DNA from: a bacterium
Lineage (GTDB): Bacteria > Bacillota > Bacilli > Lactobacillales > Streptococcaceae
Direction of reading: 5' to 3'
NCBI GenBank assembly: GCA_905221145.1
Contig: CAJNCA010000003.1
Span: 62,001 to 126,000 of the forward strand
Length of the DNA stretch: 64,000 nt
A program made the position numbers and the translations under genes. Below the pieces are notes generated by a model, which did no database searches, was not told where the DNA came from, and worked only from the letters and a program-made list of their open reading frames with translations. Below are positions 56,368-64,000 of this stretch, piece by piece. Each line of letters starts with the position of its first letter. Position 1 is the stretch's first letter.

Positions 56368-57504
56368 ATGAGTAAAGAAATGCTAGAGGCCTTCCGCATT
56401 TTGGAAGAAGACAAGGGAATCAAAAAAGAAGATATCATCGACGCAGTAGTAGAGTCGCTTCGTTCCGCTTATCGCAGACGCTATGGTCAATCAGACAGCG
56501 TAGCTATTGACTTCAACGAAAAAACAGGTGACTTTACAGTTTATACTGTCCGTGAAGTTGTTGATGAAGTATTTGATAGCCGTTTGGAAATCAGCTTGAA
56601 AGATGCTCTTGCCATTAATTCAGCCTATGAACTCGGTGACAAAATCAAGTTTGAAGAAGCACCTGCTGAGTTTGGTCGTGTAGCAGCCCAATCTGCCAAA
56701 CAAACCATCATGGAAAAAATGCGCAAGCAAACACGTGCCATTACATACAATACTTACAAAGAACATGAACAAGAAATCATGTCTGGTACTGTAGAACGCT
56801 TTGACAACCGTTTCATCTATGTCAACCTTGGCAGCATCGAAGCCCAATTGTCAAAACAAGACCAAATTCCTGGAGAAGTGTTTGCTTCTCACGATCGTAT
56901 CGAGGTCTATGTCTACAAGGTTGAAGACAACCCTCGTGGTGTAAACGTCTTTGTTAGCCGTAGCCACCCAGAAATGATCAAACGTTTGATGGAACAAGAA
57001 ATTCCAGAAGTTTATGATGGAACTGTTGAAATCATGAGTGTGGCTCGTGAAGCTGGTGACCGTACCAAAGTTGCTGTTCGCAGTCATAATCCAAACGTGG
57101 ATGCTATTGGTACAATCGTTGGACGTGGTGGTGCTAATATCAAGAAGATTACCAGCAAATTCCACCCAGCTCGCTACGATGCAAAGAGCGACCGTATGGT
57201 GCCAATCGAAGAAAATATCGACGTTATCGAGTGGGTAGCAGATCCAGCTGAATTTATCTACAATGCCATCGCTCCTGCTGAGGTTGATCAAGTTATCTTT
57301 GATGAAAACGACAGCAAGCGTGCCTTGGTGGTTGTTCCAGATAACAAACTTTCTCTTGCAATCGGTCGTCGCGGGCAAAACGTTCGCTTGGCAGCTCACT
57401 TGACTGGTTACCGTATCGATATCAAGTCTGCTAGTGAATTTGAAGCCATGGAAGACGCTGCTTCAGTAGATTTGGAAGCAGAAAACGATACTGTAGAAGA
57501 ATAA
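56368..57504 (+). CDS. nusA: Transcription termination/antitermination factor NusA
   Basis: A 378-residue RNA polymerase factor. The N-terminal polymerase-binding domain (about 1-130), an S1 domain (about 135-200, GTVERFDNRFIYVNLGSIEA) and two KH domains (about 200-350, VGRGGANIKKI and IGRRGQNVRLAAHL) are visible. The acidic C-terminal repeats of E. coli NusA are absent, as usual in Firmicutes. It affects pausing and termination and could influence the attenuator elsewhere in this window. It lies 43 bases after rimP. Confidence 0.97.
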   Translation: MSKEMLEAFRILEEDKGIKKEDIIDAVVESLRSAYRRRYGQSDSVAIDFNEKTGDFTVYTVREVVDEVFDSRLEISLKDALAINSAYELGDKIKFEEAPAEFGRVAAQSAKQTIMEKMRKQTRAITYNTYKEHEQEIMSGTVERFDNRFIYVNLGSIEAQLSKQDQIPGEVFASHDRIEVYVYKVEDNPRGVNVFVSRSHPEMIKRLMEQEIPEVYDGTVEIMSVAREAGDRTKVAVRSHNPNVDAIGTIVGRGGANIKKITSKFHPARYDAKSDRMVPIEENIDVIEWVADPAEFIYNAIAPAEVDQVIFDENDSKRALVVVPDNKLSLAIGRRGQNVRLAAHLTGYRIDIKSASEFEAMEDAASVDLEAENDTVEE

Positions 57505-57525
57505 AAGCTGCTAGAGGAGGGAAAG

Positions 57526-57819
57526 ATGAAAACGAGAAAAATCCCTTTGCGTAAGTCTGTTGTCTCCAATGAAGTGATTGATAAGCGTGATTTGCTCCGT
57601 ATTGTCAAGAACAAGGAAGGACAAGTCTTTATCGATCCGACAGGCAAGGCCAATGGCCGCGGCGCTTATATCAAGCTAGACAATGCAGAAGCCCTAGAGG
57701 CGAAAAAGAAGAAGGTCTTTAACCGCAGCTTTAATATGGAAGTTGAAGAAAGCTTTTATGACGAGTTGATCGCTTATGTGGATCACAAAGTAAAAAGAAG
57801 AGAGTTAGGACTTGAATAA
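57526..57819 (+). CDS. rnpM: YlxR family RNA-binding protein (RnpM)
   Basis: A 97-residue protein with the DUF448 motif KIPLRKSVVSNEVIDKRDLL and GKANGRGAYI. YlxR has been reported to bind RNase P RNA in Bacillus. It sits in its standard place after nusA, with GAGGAGGG upstream, and overlaps ylxQ by eight bases. Confidence 0.92.
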   Translation: MKTRKIPLRKSVVSNEVIDKRDLLRIVKNKEGQVFIDPTGKANGRGAYIKLDNAEALEAKKKKVFNRSFNMEVEESFYDELIAYVDHKVKRRELGLE

Positions 57820-58111
57820 GCAAAAGATAAGCAATCTCTTGGGACTCGCTCAGCGAGCAGGGCGGATTATATCGGGTGAAGAATTGGTGGTCAAGGCCAT
57901 TCAAGACGACAAGGCCAAGTTGGTCTTTCTAGCCCATGATGCTGGACCCAATCTAACCAAGAAGATTCAAGATAAAAGTCAGTATTATCAAGTAGAAATT
58001 GTAACCGTGTTTTCAACACTGGAATTAAGCATAGCAGTCGGAAAATCGAGAAAGGTCTTGGCTGTAACAGATGCTGGATTTACAAAGAAAATGAGGTCTC
58101 TTATGGAATAG
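57812..58111 (+). CDS. ylxQ: L7Ae/YlxQ family K-turn-binding ribosomal-type protein
   Basis: A 99-residue L7Ae-fold protein. Motifs: [34 protein letters not shown] and [19 protein letters not shown]. It binds kink-turn RNA in vitro. The start codon is TTG at 57812, overlapping the end of ylxR. It lies immediately upstream of infB. Confidence 0.92.
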   Translation: MNKQKISNLLGLAQRAGRIISGEELVVKAIQDDKAKLVFLAHDAGPNLTKKIQDKSQYYQVEIVTVFSTLELSIAVGKSRKVLAVTDAGFTKKMRSLME

Positions 58112-58127
58112 AAGAGGAGGACATGAT

Positions 58128-60929
58128 TTGTCTAAGAAAAGATTGTACGAAATCGCAAAAGAACTTGGAAAAGAAAGTAAAGAAGTTGTAGCGCGTGCAA
58201 AAGAGTTGGGCTTGGATGTGAAAAGCCACTCATCAAGTGTGGAAGAAGCTGTCGCTGCAAAAATCGCTGCAAGCTTTAAGCCTGTAGCTACTCCGAAATC
58301 AGAAGAAAAACCGGTAGCACCAAAAGCAAGTGCAGAAAAGAAAGCCGAAAAATCTGAGCCAGCTAAACCAGCTGTAGCCAAGGAAGAGGAAAAAGCGGTT
58401 GAGCCAGTTGCTCCTAAAGCAGAAAAAGTAGCAGCTAAACCACAAAGCCGTAATTTCAAAGCTGAACGTGAAGCTCGTGCCAAAGAGCAGGCAGAACGAC
58501 GCAAGCAAAATAAGGGCAATAACCGTGACCAACAACAAAACGGCAACCGTCAGAAAAACGACGGCCGTAATGGTGGAAAACAAGGTCAAGGCAACCGCGA
58601 CAACCGTCGCTTTAATGATCAAGCTAAAAAACAGCAAGGTCAGCAAAATCGTGGAAACGATCGTCGTCAACAAGAGGACAAACGTCCAAATCAAGCGGCT
58701 CCACGCATTGACTTTAAAGCCCGTGCAGCAGCTCTGAAAGCAGAGCAAAATGCAGAGTACGCCCGTTCAAGTGAGGAACGTTTCAAGCAGACTCAGGCTG
58801 CCAAAGAAGCCTTGGCCCAAGCAAACAAACGCAAGGAACCAGAGGAAATCTTTGAAGAAGCGGCTAAGTTAGCTGAACAAGCGCAACAAGTACAGCAAGT
58901 TCAAGCAGTGGTTGAAGTCGTCCCTGAGAAAAAAGAAGTTGCAGTGGATACACGTCGTAAAAAACAAGCTCGACCAGACAAAAATCGTGACGATTATGAT
59001 CACGAAGAAGATGGTCCTAGAAAACAACAAAAGAATCGAAGTAGTCAAAATCAAGTGAGAAATCAAAAGAATAGTAACTGGAATAACAACAAGAAGAACA
59101 AAAAAGGCAATAACAAGAACAACCGTAATCAGGCTCCAAAACCTGTTACAGAGCGTAAATTCCATGAATTGCCAACAGAATTTGAATATACAGATGGTAT
59201 GACTGTTGCGGAAATCGCAAAACGTATCAAACGTGAACCAGCTGAAATCGTTAAGAAACTCTTTATGATGGGTGTCATGGCCACACAAAACCAATCCTTG
59301 GATGGGGAAACAATCGAACTCCTCATGGTGGATTATGGTATCGAAGCCAAACAAAAGGTTGAAGTGGATAATGCCGACATCGAACGTTTCTTTGTCGAAG
59401 ATGGTTATCTTAATGAAGATGAATTGGTTGAGCGTCCACCAGTTGTAACCATCATGGGACACGTTGACCACGGTAAAACAACCCTCTTGGATACCCTTCG
59501 TAACTCTCGTGTTGCGACAGGTGAAGCAGGTGGTATCACTCAGCATATCGGTGCTTACCAAATTGTTGAAAATGGCAAGAAGATTACCTTCCTTGATACA
59601 CCAGGACACGCAGCCTTTACCTCTATGCGTGCGCGTGGTGCTTCTGTTACCGATATTACCATCTTGGTTGTAGCGGCCGATGATGGGGTTATGCCTCAGA
59701 CTATCGAAGCCATCAACCACTCAAAAGCGGCCAACGTTCCAATCATCGTAGCCATCAACAAGATTGATAAACCAGGTGCTAACCCAGAACGCGTTATCGG
59801 TGAATTGGCAGAGCATGGAGTTATGTCAACTGCTTGGGGTGGAGATTCTGAATTTGTTGAAATCTCAGCTAAATTCAATCAAAACATTGAAGAATTGTTG
59901 GAAACAGTCCTTCTTGTGGCTGAAATCCAAGAACTCAAGGCAGATCCAACAGTTCGTGCGATCGGTACAGTTATCGAAGCTCGCTTGGATAAAGGAAAAG
60001 GTGCGGTCGCAACTCTTCTTGTACAACAAGGTACCTTGAATGTTCAAGACCCTATCGTTGTCGGAAATACCTTTGGTCGTGTCCGTGCTATGACCAATGA
60101 CCTTGGTCGTCGTGTTAAAGTTGCTGGACCATCAACACCAGTTTCTATCACAGGTTTGAACGAAGCGCCAATGGCGGGTGACCACTTTGCCGTTTACGAG
60201 GATGAAAAATCTGCGCGTGCAGCAGGTGAAGAGCGTGCCAAACGTGCCCTCATGAAACAACGTCAAGCTACCCAACGTGTCAGCCTTGAAAACCTCTTTG
60301 ATACGCTTAAAGCTGGTGAACTCAAATCAGTTAACGTTATCATCAAAGCCGACGTACAAGGTTCTGTTGAAGCCCTTTCTGCATCGCTTCAAAAGATCGA
60401 CGTAGAAGGTGTCAAAGTGACCATCGTTCACTCAGCAGTCGGTGCTATCAACGAGTCTGACGTGACACTTGCCGAAGCTTCAAATGCTTTCATCGTTGGT
60501 TTCAACGTACGTCCTACACCACAAGCTCGCCAACAAGCAGAAGCTGACGATGTTGAAATCCGTCTCCACAGCATTATCTACAAGGTTATCGAAGAGATGG
60601 AAGAAGCCATGAAAGGGATGCTTGATCCAGAATTTGAAGAAAAAGTTATCGGTGAAGCAGTTATTCGTGAAACCTTCAAGGTGTCTAAAGTGGGAACTAT
60701 CGGTGGATTCATGGTTATCAACGGTAAGGTTACCCGTGACTCTAAAGTCCGTGTTATCCGTGATGGTGTCGTTATCTATGATGGCGAACTCGCAAGCTTG
60801 AAACACTACAAAGACGACGTCAAAGAAGTTACAAACGGTCGTGAAGGTGGATTGATGATTGATGGCTACAATGATATCAAGACTGATGATGTGATTGAGG
60901 CGTATGTCATGGAAGAAATCAAACGATAA
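58128..60929 (+). CDS. infB: Translation initiation factor IF-2
   Basis: A 933-residue GTPase. The N-terminal IF2_N segment ([16 protein letters not shown]) is followed by a long Lys/Gln/Asn-rich low-complexity region (about 60-340), a second IF2_N ([21 protein letters not shown]), the G domain with [22 protein letters not shown] and NKIDKPGA, then domain II, III and the fMet-tRNA-binding C2 domain. It brings initiator tRNA to the 30S subunit. The start is TTG 58128 with GAGGAGG upstream. Confidence 0.97.
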   Translation: MSKKRLYEIAKELGKESKEVVARAKELGLDVKSHSSSVEEAVAAKIAASFKPVATPKSEEKPVAPKASAEKKAEKSEPAKPAVAKEEEKAVEPVAPKAEKVAAKPQSRNFKAEREARAKEQAERRKQNKGNNRDQQQNGNRQKNDGRNGGKQGQGNRDNRRFNDQAKKQQGQQNRGNDRRQQEDKRPNQAAPRIDFKARAAALKAEQNAEYARSSEERFKQTQAAKEALAQANKRKEPEEIFEEAAKLAEQAQQVQQVQAVVEVVPEKKEVAVDTRRKKQARPDKNRDDYDHEEDGPRKQQKNRSSQNQVRNQKNSNWNNNKKNKKGNNKNNRNQAPKPVTERKFHELPTEFEYTDGMTVAEIAKRIKREPAEIVKKLFMMGVMATQNQSLDGETIELLMVDYGIEAKQKVEVDNADIERFFVEDGYLNEDELVERPPVVTIMGHVDHGKTTLLDTLRNSRVATGEAGGITQHIGAYQIVENGKKITFLDTPGHAAFTSMRARGASVTDITILVVAADDGVMPQTIEAINHSKAANVPIIVAINKIDKPGANPERVIGELAEHGVMSTAWGGDSEFVEISAKFNQNIEELLETVLLVAEIQELKADPTVRAIGTVIEARLDKGKGAVATLLVQQGTLNVQDPIVVGNTFGRVRAMTNDLGRRVKVAGPSTPVSITGLNEAPMAGDHFAVYEDEKSARAAGEERAKRALMKQRQATQRVSLENLFDTLKAGELKSVNVIIKADVQGSVEALSASLQKIDVEGVKVTIVHSAVGAINESDVTLAEASNAFIVGFNVRPTPQARQQAEADDVEIRLHSIIYKVIEEMEEAMKGMLDPEFEEKVIGEAVIRETFKVSKVGTIGGFMVINGKVTRDSKVRVIRDGVVIYDGELASLKHYKDDVKEVTNGREGGLMIDGYNDIKTDDVIEAYVMEEIKR

Positions 60930-60936
60930 GATTTTT

Positions 60937-61070
60937 GCTCCTTTCTTAGGTGGTGAGGGACGCAAGCAAACCGATGGTTTCATTGCTTATTTTTGAGCCT
61001 AGTGTCTCAAAAATCCCCTGTGATGGGACTGATAAATCAGTTCCATCACTTTCACCACAGCGAAAGAAGC
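60937..61070 (-). repeat. Structured 134-nt intergenic element, copy C (inverted, downstream of infB)
   Basis: On the minus strand: closing stem GCTTCTTTC (61062-61070) with GAAAGGAGC (60937-60945, one mismatch) and GTGGTG with CACCAC, the gap filled by CTAA. Inside are GTGATGG-ACTGAT with ATCAGT-CCATCAC; TTTTTGAG with CTCAAAAA around ACACTAGG; and a GCAA/TTGC stem containing AACC/GGTT. It keeps the same architecture as copies A and B, and shares the AGGGGATTTTTGAGACA stretch with copy A. It lies opposite to infB, starting seven bases after its stop. Confidence 0.78.
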
Positions 61071-61075
61071 AGATG

Positions 61076-61154
61076 ATTTCAAATTGAACTTCGTTCCAAT
61101 TTGAAATGAAAATCAATAAATTTAAAAATAGCTAGGTCTGCTGGCCTAGCTATT
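61076..61154 (+). other. Two hairpins between the element and rbfA
   Basis: ATTTCAAATTG pairs with CAATTTGAAAT (about 61076-61107), and AATAGCTAGG with CCTAGCTATT (about 61127-61155). Neither has a proper T-run, so they are not clear terminators. rbfA may be co-transcribed with infB. Confidence 0.45.
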
Positions 61155-61179
61155 GGTTCAAAGTAGAGAAAGGAATATC

Positions 61180-61530
61180 ATGGCAAATCATTTCCGTACG
61201 GATCGTGTGGGCATGGAAATCAAGCGTGAAGTCAATGAGATTTTGCAAAAGAAAGTCCGTGATCCGCGTGTCCAAGGTGTGACCATCACAGATGTTCAGA
61301 TGCTGGGTGACTTGTCTGTTGCTAAGGTTTACTACACCATTTTGAGTAACCTTGCTTCGGATAATCAGAAAGCTCAAATTGGGCTTGAAAAAGCAACTGG
61401 TACCATCAAACGTGAACTTGGTCACAATTTGAAATTGTACAAAATCCCAGATTTGACTTTCGTCAAAGATGAATCCATCGAATATGGAAACAAGATTGAC
61501 GAGATGCTACGCAATCTGGATAAGAACTAA
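61180..61530 (+). CDS. rbfA: Ribosome-binding factor A
   Basis: A 116-residue 16S rRNA maturation factor with the KH-like RbfA fold: [36 protein letters not shown] and [24 protein letters not shown] 61180 was chosen because AGAAAGGAA precedes it and the protein starts as in other streptococci; an upstream in-frame start at 61153 adds unrelated residues. Last gene of the operon, followed by a terminator. Confidence 0.94.
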   Translation: MANHFRTDRVGMEIKREVNEILQKKVRDPRVQGVTITDVQMLGDLSVAKVYYTILSNLASDNQKAQIGLEKATGTIKRELGHNLKLYKIPDLTFVKDESIEYGNKIDEMLRNLDKN

Positions 61531-61532
61531 GA

Positions 61533-61556
61533 AGGAGGGGAAACCCTCTTTTTTGG
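61533..61556 (+). terminator. Terminator of the nusA-infB-rbfA operon
   Basis: GAGGG pairs with CCCTC around GAAA, followed by six T residues. Confidence 0.8.
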
Positions 61557-61598
61557 TGGAGGAAAATAGGTGGAATTTGAAATGGGAAAATATTCTTT

Positions 61599-61678
61599 TA
61601 TAGTGGATTGAAAATCAAATTAATTTCTAAAAATGTTTTAGCAATCGTTTCCTACTATTCTAGATTCAATATACTATA
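61599..61678. repeat. Short inverted-repeat-bounded element (MITE-like)
   Basis: TATAGTGGATTGAA (61599-61612) and TTCAATATACTATA (61665-61678) are inverted terminal repeats with two mismatches, framing 80 bp. A small internal hairpin (CTAAAA with TTTTAG) is present and no coding frame. It resembles a non-autonomous element of the mitis group. The parent element is not in the window. Confidence 0.6.
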
Positions 61679-61778
61679 ACTAGAATTCTGTATTTTTAAA
61701 GGTTAGCTAATTAGAAAATGCTTTTTTTTTTTAGCAAATATGATATGATGATTTCATAAATAAAAGGAGATTCTATTA

Positions 61779-62282
61779 ATGAATAATGTAAAAAAAGTTT
61801 GTCGTTTAGCTTTGCTATGTCTTTCCGTCTCTACCCTAGTTGCTTGTAGTTCTCTATCTGAAAAAACAAGTAGCTCTTCTAGTGAGAATCAAACAGAAGC
61901 TTCATCTAGTAGTTCTGAAAAGAAAGGGTTGCTTGCCAAAGCAAAAGAAAAACTTAGTTCAGGCGATTTCAACCCACAAGATGTTAGTGATGCGACAATT
62001 GAGTCTATAAAAACTTATGAAGATTACTTGATTATGAATGAGAAAATAATCGATAATTACTATACAGAAGCAGACGAAGCCTTTAAAGGGACAGTTTTAG
62101 AAGATAGCGCTGCTATCCAAGAACTAAAAGATAGCACTAAAAAAGAGATGGAAGATCTGAAAAAACAATATGGTCCACTCAAGAAAGCACCGATTCAAGG
62201 GAAAGAAGAAGTTATTAAGACTCTAAAAGATTATCGTGACAATCTACATGAGCAAGTGGAGCAGTGGAAAGCTAGTCTTTAA
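61779..62282 (+). CDS. Hypothetical lipoprotein
   Basis: A 167-residue lipoprotein: signal peptide with lipobox LVAC (Cys23), a Ser/Glu-rich linker (SEKTSSSSSENQTEASSSSS) and a helical, strongly charged body of about 110 residues that may form a coiled-coil (ELKDSTKKEMEDLKKQY). No named family. AAAGGAG lies upstream. It is nine bases before the next gene frame, so the three last genes are probably one operon. Confidence 0.8.
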   Translation: MNNVKKVCRLALLCLSVSTLVACSSLSEKTSSSSSENQTEASSSSSEKKGLLAKAKEKLSSGDFNPQDVSDATIESIKTYEDYLIMNEKIIDNYYTEADEAFKGTVLEDSAAIQELKDSTKKEMEDLKKQYGPLKKAPIQGKEEVIKTLKDYRDNLHEQVEQWKASL

Positions 62283-62302
62283 TAGGAAGAGTGGAGTTCA
62301 AG

Positions 62303-62860
62303 ATGGATTATCAACTATTGCCACATGAATACATGGTTATGAATAGTGACCATGTGAGTTTTGGGAAAAATGGTTTGTCTACAGATGAATTAATTTTAAC
62401 GAATCTACACTTAATACATATCAAAAAAGGTTTTTGGGGAGGAAAAAAAGACCAAGTTACCATACCCATTAACCAGATTAAAATTTTTGAAGGGAAACCT
62501 CAAGTTTCAGTAACCAAAACCAATGGTGTGAAACGGCTAGAAATTTATTATAATGGCGGACAAGCTATCTTTGCATTTAATAATACTAAGGATACTGACA
62601 AGTGGGCTAGAAACATTATTAAATTGATTTCAGGTGATACAAGTAATTTTGAAACCTTGGGAGATAGTAGCTTGTTTGGAGCAGATGTTTTGGCAGAAAC
62701 ATTTAAGGATACATTTGACACTTTTAAAGCAGGGCTTGGGATTAAGGATGCAGAGCCAGAAAAGATTTCAACCAAGTGTAGCTTTTGTGGAGCACCTTTG
62801 TCAGGTCAAGTGAAGCAAACAGTGAGATGTGCCTATTGTGATATGGAGCAGAGTTTATAA
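62303..62860 (+). CDS. PH/GRAM-like domain protein with C-terminal zinc ribbon
   Basis: A 185-residue cytosolic protein. The N-terminal half reads like a bacterial PH/GRAM-type fold (ELILTNLHLIHIKKGFWGGK, VTIPINQIKIFEG, FAFNNTKDTDKWARNI). The C-terminus is a four-cysteine zinc ribbon (CSFCGAPL and CAYCDME). It may anchor a partner at membranes. ATG 62303 has GTGGAG six bases upstream; a GTG at 62291 is an alternative. It precedes the SPFH gene by 12 bases. Confidence 0.75.
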   Translation: MDYQLLPHEYMVMNSDHVSFGKNGLSTDELILTNLHLIHIKKGFWGGKKDQVTIPINQIKIFEGKPQVSVTKTNGVKRLEIYYNGGQAIFAFNNTKDTDKWARNIIKLISGDTSNFETLGDSSLFGADVLAETFKDTFDTFKAGLGIKDAEPEKISTKCSFCGAPLSGQVKQTVRCAYCDMEQSL

Positions 62861-62872
62861 GGGGGCAATTAA

Positions 62873-63982
62873 ATGGGGTTGATAAAAGCAATCACAGATT
62901 CTATTGGTGGGACATTTGCAGATCAGTGGAAAGAAATTATCACAGTTCAAGCTTTTGATGAACATACAGCTGTAAGTCCCGGTATTGTTCAAGAAAGTAA
63001 TAATGGTAGGGGTGTCAATACGAAGGGATCTGCAGGTGTTATTTCCAACGGATCCAAGATTTTTATTCCAGAAAATACTGCAGCCTTTATCTTTAGTCAG
63101 TCTGGTATAGAGGAAATTATTACAGAACCAGGTGGATATGAATATCAAAATGGTGAGAGCAGTGTTTTTAACGGTGATGGATTGAAAAAGTCACTGTTTG
63201 ACAATGTTGTTAATCGTGTTGGATTCGGTGGTCAAAGTGATCAGCAAAAACAGATTTGTTTTGTTAATTTGAGAGAAATTCGTGATATTAAATTTGGAAC
63301 TCGTGGTCCAGTCATGTATAATGATTTGTTTTATGGGACAGATTTAGAAGTACGTGCTTTTGGAACATTTTCTATCCAAATTACAGATGCTAAGCAATTT
63401 ATCAGAAATTTTCTTCCTGCCAATGTGACTTATTATACTTTCGACAGTGCTCAAGCTAGATCACAAATAGTGACAGAGTTTCTCCAATCTTTTATTGTTG
63501 CACTCAATTCTTTGTCAACAACTTATCGTATTTCACAATTGCCGTCACAAGCTTCAATTCTTGCAACCCAAGTATCGAATGATGGACAGTATGCAGGGAC
63601 TTGGAAAGAACGTTTTGGATTTGAGATTGTAAAAGTTGCCATTGCTAATATTGAGTTCTCACCAGAATCTAAGGAATTGGTTAAACAATTTTCATCAAAT
63701 AAGATGAATTTAAAGGCTTATGATGATGTATCGCAGAAAGCTTCTAATATTGCAGCACAACAAAAAATTGCATCAGGAGTGGAGCAACATGGTCTAGGTG
63801 ATGGTGCAGGGATGATTTTTGGTATGAATATGGCACAAGGTTTAGATGAAAAAGCAATGAAACCAAGTTTATCATTAGATGAACAAATCGAAGCCCTTAC
63901 AAAACTAAAATCTCTTTTAGATGCTGGGATACTATCTCAGGAAGAGTTTGATCGAAAGAAAAAAGAAATTATGGATTTATAA
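62873..63982 (+). CDS. SPFH-domain (virion-core-protein-like) protein with C-terminal SHOCT
   Basis: A 369-residue protein of the YdjI-type SPFH family. The N-terminal region has IPENTAAFIFSQSGIEEIIT and the SPFH core includes CFVNLREIRDIKFGTRGPVMY. The last 35 residues form a SHOCT motif (LTKLKSLLDAGILSQEEFDR). In Bacillus such proteins act in membrane-stress organisation along with PspA-like partners. The preceding zinc-ribbon PH-like protein resembles a natural partner. GGGGG lies before ATG 62873. The coding region ends 18 bases before the window edge. Confidence 0.85.
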   Translation: MGLIKAITDSIGGTFADQWKEIITVQAFDEHTAVSPGIVQESNNGRGVNTKGSAGVISNGSKIFIPENTAAFIFSQSGIEEIITEPGGYEYQNGESSVFNGDGLKKSLFDNVVNRVGFGGQSDQQKQICFVNLREIRDIKFGTRGPVMYNDLFYGTDLEVRAFGTFSIQITDAKQFIRNFLPANVTYYTFDSAQARSQIVTEFLQSFIVALNSLSTTYRISQLPSQASILATQVSNDGQYAGTWKERFGFEIVKVAIANIEFSPESKELVKQFSSNKMNLKAYDDVSQKASNIAAQQKIASGVEQHGLGDGAGMIFGMNMAQGLDEKAMKPSLSLDEQIEALTKLKSLLDAGILSQEEFDRKKKEIMDL

Positions 63983-64000
63983 AATGAGACTCGAAAGTTC

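Noticed and set aside
58300..59150. Lys/Gln/Asn-rich region of infB as a possible repeat expansion or foreign insertion
   Set aside because: Low-complexity linkers of this type are usual in streptococcal IF-2, and the frame is intact.
58025..59720. Long minus-strand frames opposite infB
   Set aside because: They mirror the biased codon use of infB and encode low-complexity Phe/Ser/Leu sequence; no initiation signals.

Overview
The window is about 64 kb of a low-G+C Gram-positive chromosome and looks like a mitis-group Streptococcus (S. mitis, S. pseudopneumoniae or S. pneumoniae lineage). The pointers are the competence nuclease EndA, the Ami oligopeptide operon, the PiuBCDA iron transporter, the blp bacteriocin regulators, CcrZ next to TrmB, an Endo-D-type YSIRK/LPXTG surface glycosidase, and BOX repeats. 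From memory several proteins are close to, but not identical with, their pneumococcal forms. Species could not be fixed without alignment.

Layout. 1-2.7 kb: end of murA, epuA, endA, a CorC/CNNM transporter. 2.9 kb: tRNA-Cys on the minus strand. 3.1-9.6 kb: amiACDEF. 9.7-12.8 kb: a three-gene ABC transporter of the TrpXYZ type behind a long 5' leader. 13-19.1 kb: a tightly overlapping housekeeping run (yneF, racE, rdgB, phosphodiesterase, CBS protein, XerD-like, scpA, scpB, rluB, yidD). 19.2-23 kb, minus strand: piuBCDA. 23.2-26.3 kb: pepA, a small helical protein, and a Na/Pi cotransporter (minus). 26.6-31.9 kb: a GH85 cell-wall endoglycosidase. 32-37.2 kb: pgk, a membrane protein, glnR-glnA, and a PadR/DUF2812 cluster with one broken copy. 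37.2-43.1 kb: the CIRCE-controlled heat-shock group hrcA-grpE-dnaK-(DJ-1)-dnaJ. 43.5-46.1 kb: HIT protein and EcsAB. 46.1-52.8 kb: a stripped blp locus with blpT, blpR, blpH, decayed bacteriocin genes, small membrane proteins, blpY, blpZ and pncP, but no blpS, pheromone or transporter genes. 52.9-61.5 kb: ccrZ-trmB, a GH3 enzyme and the rimP-nusA-ylxR-ylxQ-infB-rbfA operon. 61.8-64 kb: a lipoprotein, a PH-like/zinc-ribbon protein and an SPFH-SHOCT protein.

The two most interesting signals are in non-coding DNA. First, the leader of the TrpXYZ-type transporter encodes a 19-residue peptide with a Phe/Tyr codon cluster, followed by seven segments that can pair as a chain of alternating hairpins (1:2, 2:3, 3:4, 4:5, 5:6) ending in a terminator (6:7). 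This looks like ribosome-mediated attenuation responding to Phe/Tyr supply. Second, a 134-135 nt element occurs three times (before dnaK, after dnaJ, and inverted after infB). The copies have different stem sequences but the same closing stem and internal hairpins, so base pairing rather than sequence is conserved.

Other points of note are two duplicated BlpR-type promoters in the blp remnant, a frameshifted bacteriocin gene, a XerD-like protein without key catalytic residues, and a DJ-1-family protein with Ser where the nucleophilic Cys is expected.
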